NCBI GenBank assembly: GCA_012932295.1
Contig: JAAONU010000004.1
Coordinates: forward strand, 4,853,080-4,917,079
From: Cyclina sinensis
Taxonomy: Eukaryota; Mollusca; Bivalvia; Venerida; Veneridae
Direction of reading: 5' to 3'
DNA: 64,000 nt
Part shown: positions 62,641 to 64,000 of the stretch, piece after piece
How positions within the stretch are numbered: position 1 is the stretch's first letter
How the letters are laid out: each line of letters starts with the position of its first letter
The notes under the pieces: model-generated
The model's database searches: none
Told to the model about the DNA's origin: nothing
Seen by the model: the letters and a program-made list of their open reading frames with translations, nothing else
Made by a program: the position numbers and the translations under genes

Positions 62641-62757
62641 TAAGTGACCAAGTGGTGACGCGCTGGATTGGTTACTCAAGGATTTTGAGTTAGAACCTTC
62701 GCTCCTCCACTAACTTAACTGATTGTCTTTGATATAACTGAATTTGAGTTAACATAC

Positions 62758-63755
62758 CTGTGCCCAGTGGGCTTGAAAGCATGTTCATTGCACGTGCAAC
62801 AGAGTCTGCCGTCTTCCCCAGGAAGTTAAGATTGTCATCAGTAAGCATCGTATCGAGATCGTCACATGAGTTGTGATAACACGAGATCATGTCACCTCGG
62901 AAATTCGCTGTAAAACATGAGGATAATACAAGCATTCGTTTCGGTGAGTGGAGGGGGGATGCGTAGGGGAAAACCAGTAGCCAGTGATAACGCACTAAAA
63001 AGTATCAGCAATTATCTATCAACATGAGACTTAGACAACTGTATATGGCGGGAACTCAGTTGCCCTAGCGCCGTACTAGTCGGTCTTTACCTCAACCTTT
63101 GATCTGTTATTTTTAATTCGTTAATTGACATTTTCATAATTTTAGACATGAAGTCTATTAAACTACAAATATACGATGCTGACATTTCATGCTTTGGATA
63201 CGGGCTTTGAGACTTCGTACAAAAGAATATTTACGAAAGTTATGTATTAAAACTTATATTAACCTCAATGTCTAACCGTCAGTATATGAAGATGTTTTTT
63301 TTTAAAAAAAGGACAAGTCAGGTGTCTTAATCACATTTTAGTCTCGTGAGTTATTTAGACTTTTTTAAACAAAGGGTAGATATGCAAAGAGTTTTCTTTT
63401 AATAATGGTCGTTATTTGTTCTTTTTTTAATTATGAATAATATCGCAAAAGTAGAAACAGGAATTTCCAAAACATGAAACTGAGTAGTGAAATGAACAAC
63501 AACAAACAAAAACAATTAACGTTAATTTAAGTATAGAGCTACATCAAAACTTCTGTTTTTCTACATTTAGGTCTTTATCCCATTCTGTTTCATTCATGGT
63601 CCATGGGACAACTGGTTGCGGAAATGACTTACACATGAATAGTAAATAACATTCTTTCGTTGGTTTCCGAAAGATTTCATTTCGCAGCCAATGAAATGCC
63701 GCATTCATGTTTAAATTCGTGAAAAAAACCCGTCTGTTTAAAGTAACAAAAACCC
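62758..63755 (-). CDS. Two exons of an unidentified gene, possibly M28 peptidase-like (partial)
   Basis: On the minus strand, exon 63755-63633 lies between an acceptor 'tttctacag' and donor GTAAGT. Exon 62907-62758 lies between 'gttttacag' and donor GTATGT. Both start and end in phase 1, so they join in frame. The second encodes GDMISCYHNSCDDLD and then NLNFLGKTADSVARAM. A YHxxxD-type motif followed by an amphipathic helix recalls the C-terminal zinc-site region of M28 aminopeptidase-like proteins; this is a weak resemblance. The gene must continue on both sides: no stop follows the last donor, and upstream exons are beyond the window or unrecognised. Confidence 0.4.
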
Positions 63756-64000
63756 CTGTAGAAACTGATTTTTTTGTTATGCGAAATATCATTGGATGGA
63801 GTGTTTCTTGTCTTTGCTTATTAATGTTCATGAAAAGTCAATTGTCCAATGATACTTAATGTAGTTGTGCGGAATGTGTACTTTAGGTAATCAAGAATAC
63901 ATATAGGCTGGCTTTTTGGTGAAACGTTAGCAATAATTGCTTAGCTGAAACTTCAAAACAGCTCTTATTTTGTCTGATCACTTGTCAGTCTGCAGTATTC

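Overview
The window is animal nuclear DNA, most likely from a bivalve mollusc. It is AT-rich, and its genes are split by introns with GT-AG borders. It is crowded with degenerate 130-190 bp repeats carrying 'caaggtcaaggtc' or 'cataactct' motifs, tRNA-derived SINEs and non-LTR retrotransposon remains, a mixture I know from clam and scallop genomes. The species call is inference. There is no operon structure, ribosome binding site or CRISPR array.

Four gene loci can be supported. (1) On the minus strand, positions 8066-12173, a complete five-exon short-chain dehydrogenase/reductase gene of the retinol / 17-beta-hydroxysteroid dehydrogenase type (318 aa). A decayed tandem copy lies just downstream of it (5310-7177, minus). 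(2) On the plus strand, 27076-31601, a five-exon gene for a 686-aa low-complexity protein with two tandem PLDLS motifs and a 33-bp coding minisatellite. It looks like a nuclear corepressor-type protein; further 5' exons are possible near 23388 and 24128. (3) On the plus strand, 49556-56296, a six-exon gene with TATA box, signal peptide and poly(A) signal, encoding a secreted cysteine-rich protein that resembles the DUF4773 family. Two of its introns hold minisatellites. (4) On the minus strand at the right edge, two phase-compatible exons (63633-63755 and 62758-62907) of a gene that runs off the window, weakly reminiscent of the C-terminal part of M28-type peptidases.

Layout: 1-5300 foldback element, gene-free DNA and old repeats; 5300-12200 SDR locus; 12400-14000 repeats; 14358-15513 DNA transposon; 16333-19330 decayed LINE; 19900-22340 minisatellite and two non-autonomous DNA transposons; 23388-31920 PLDLS gene with intronic repeats; 32235-35400 a 160-bp repeat array split by a 1.4-kb transposon; 36000-41140 SINE pieces, low-complexity DNA and a perfect palindrome; 41640-47190 about 5.5 kb of related minisatellites; 49505-56370 DUF4773-like gene; 57066-61715 LINE 3' end, repeats and a 54-bp satellite; 62645-63755 partial gene.

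The genes show no sign of working together. The strongest unusual signals are the mobile elements whose target-site duplications can be read directly (including one with a reconstructible empty site), the minisatellites that appear to derive from one another, and the splice-phase puzzle in the DUF4773-like gene. Everything was read by eye; splice sites and families need transcript and profile searches.
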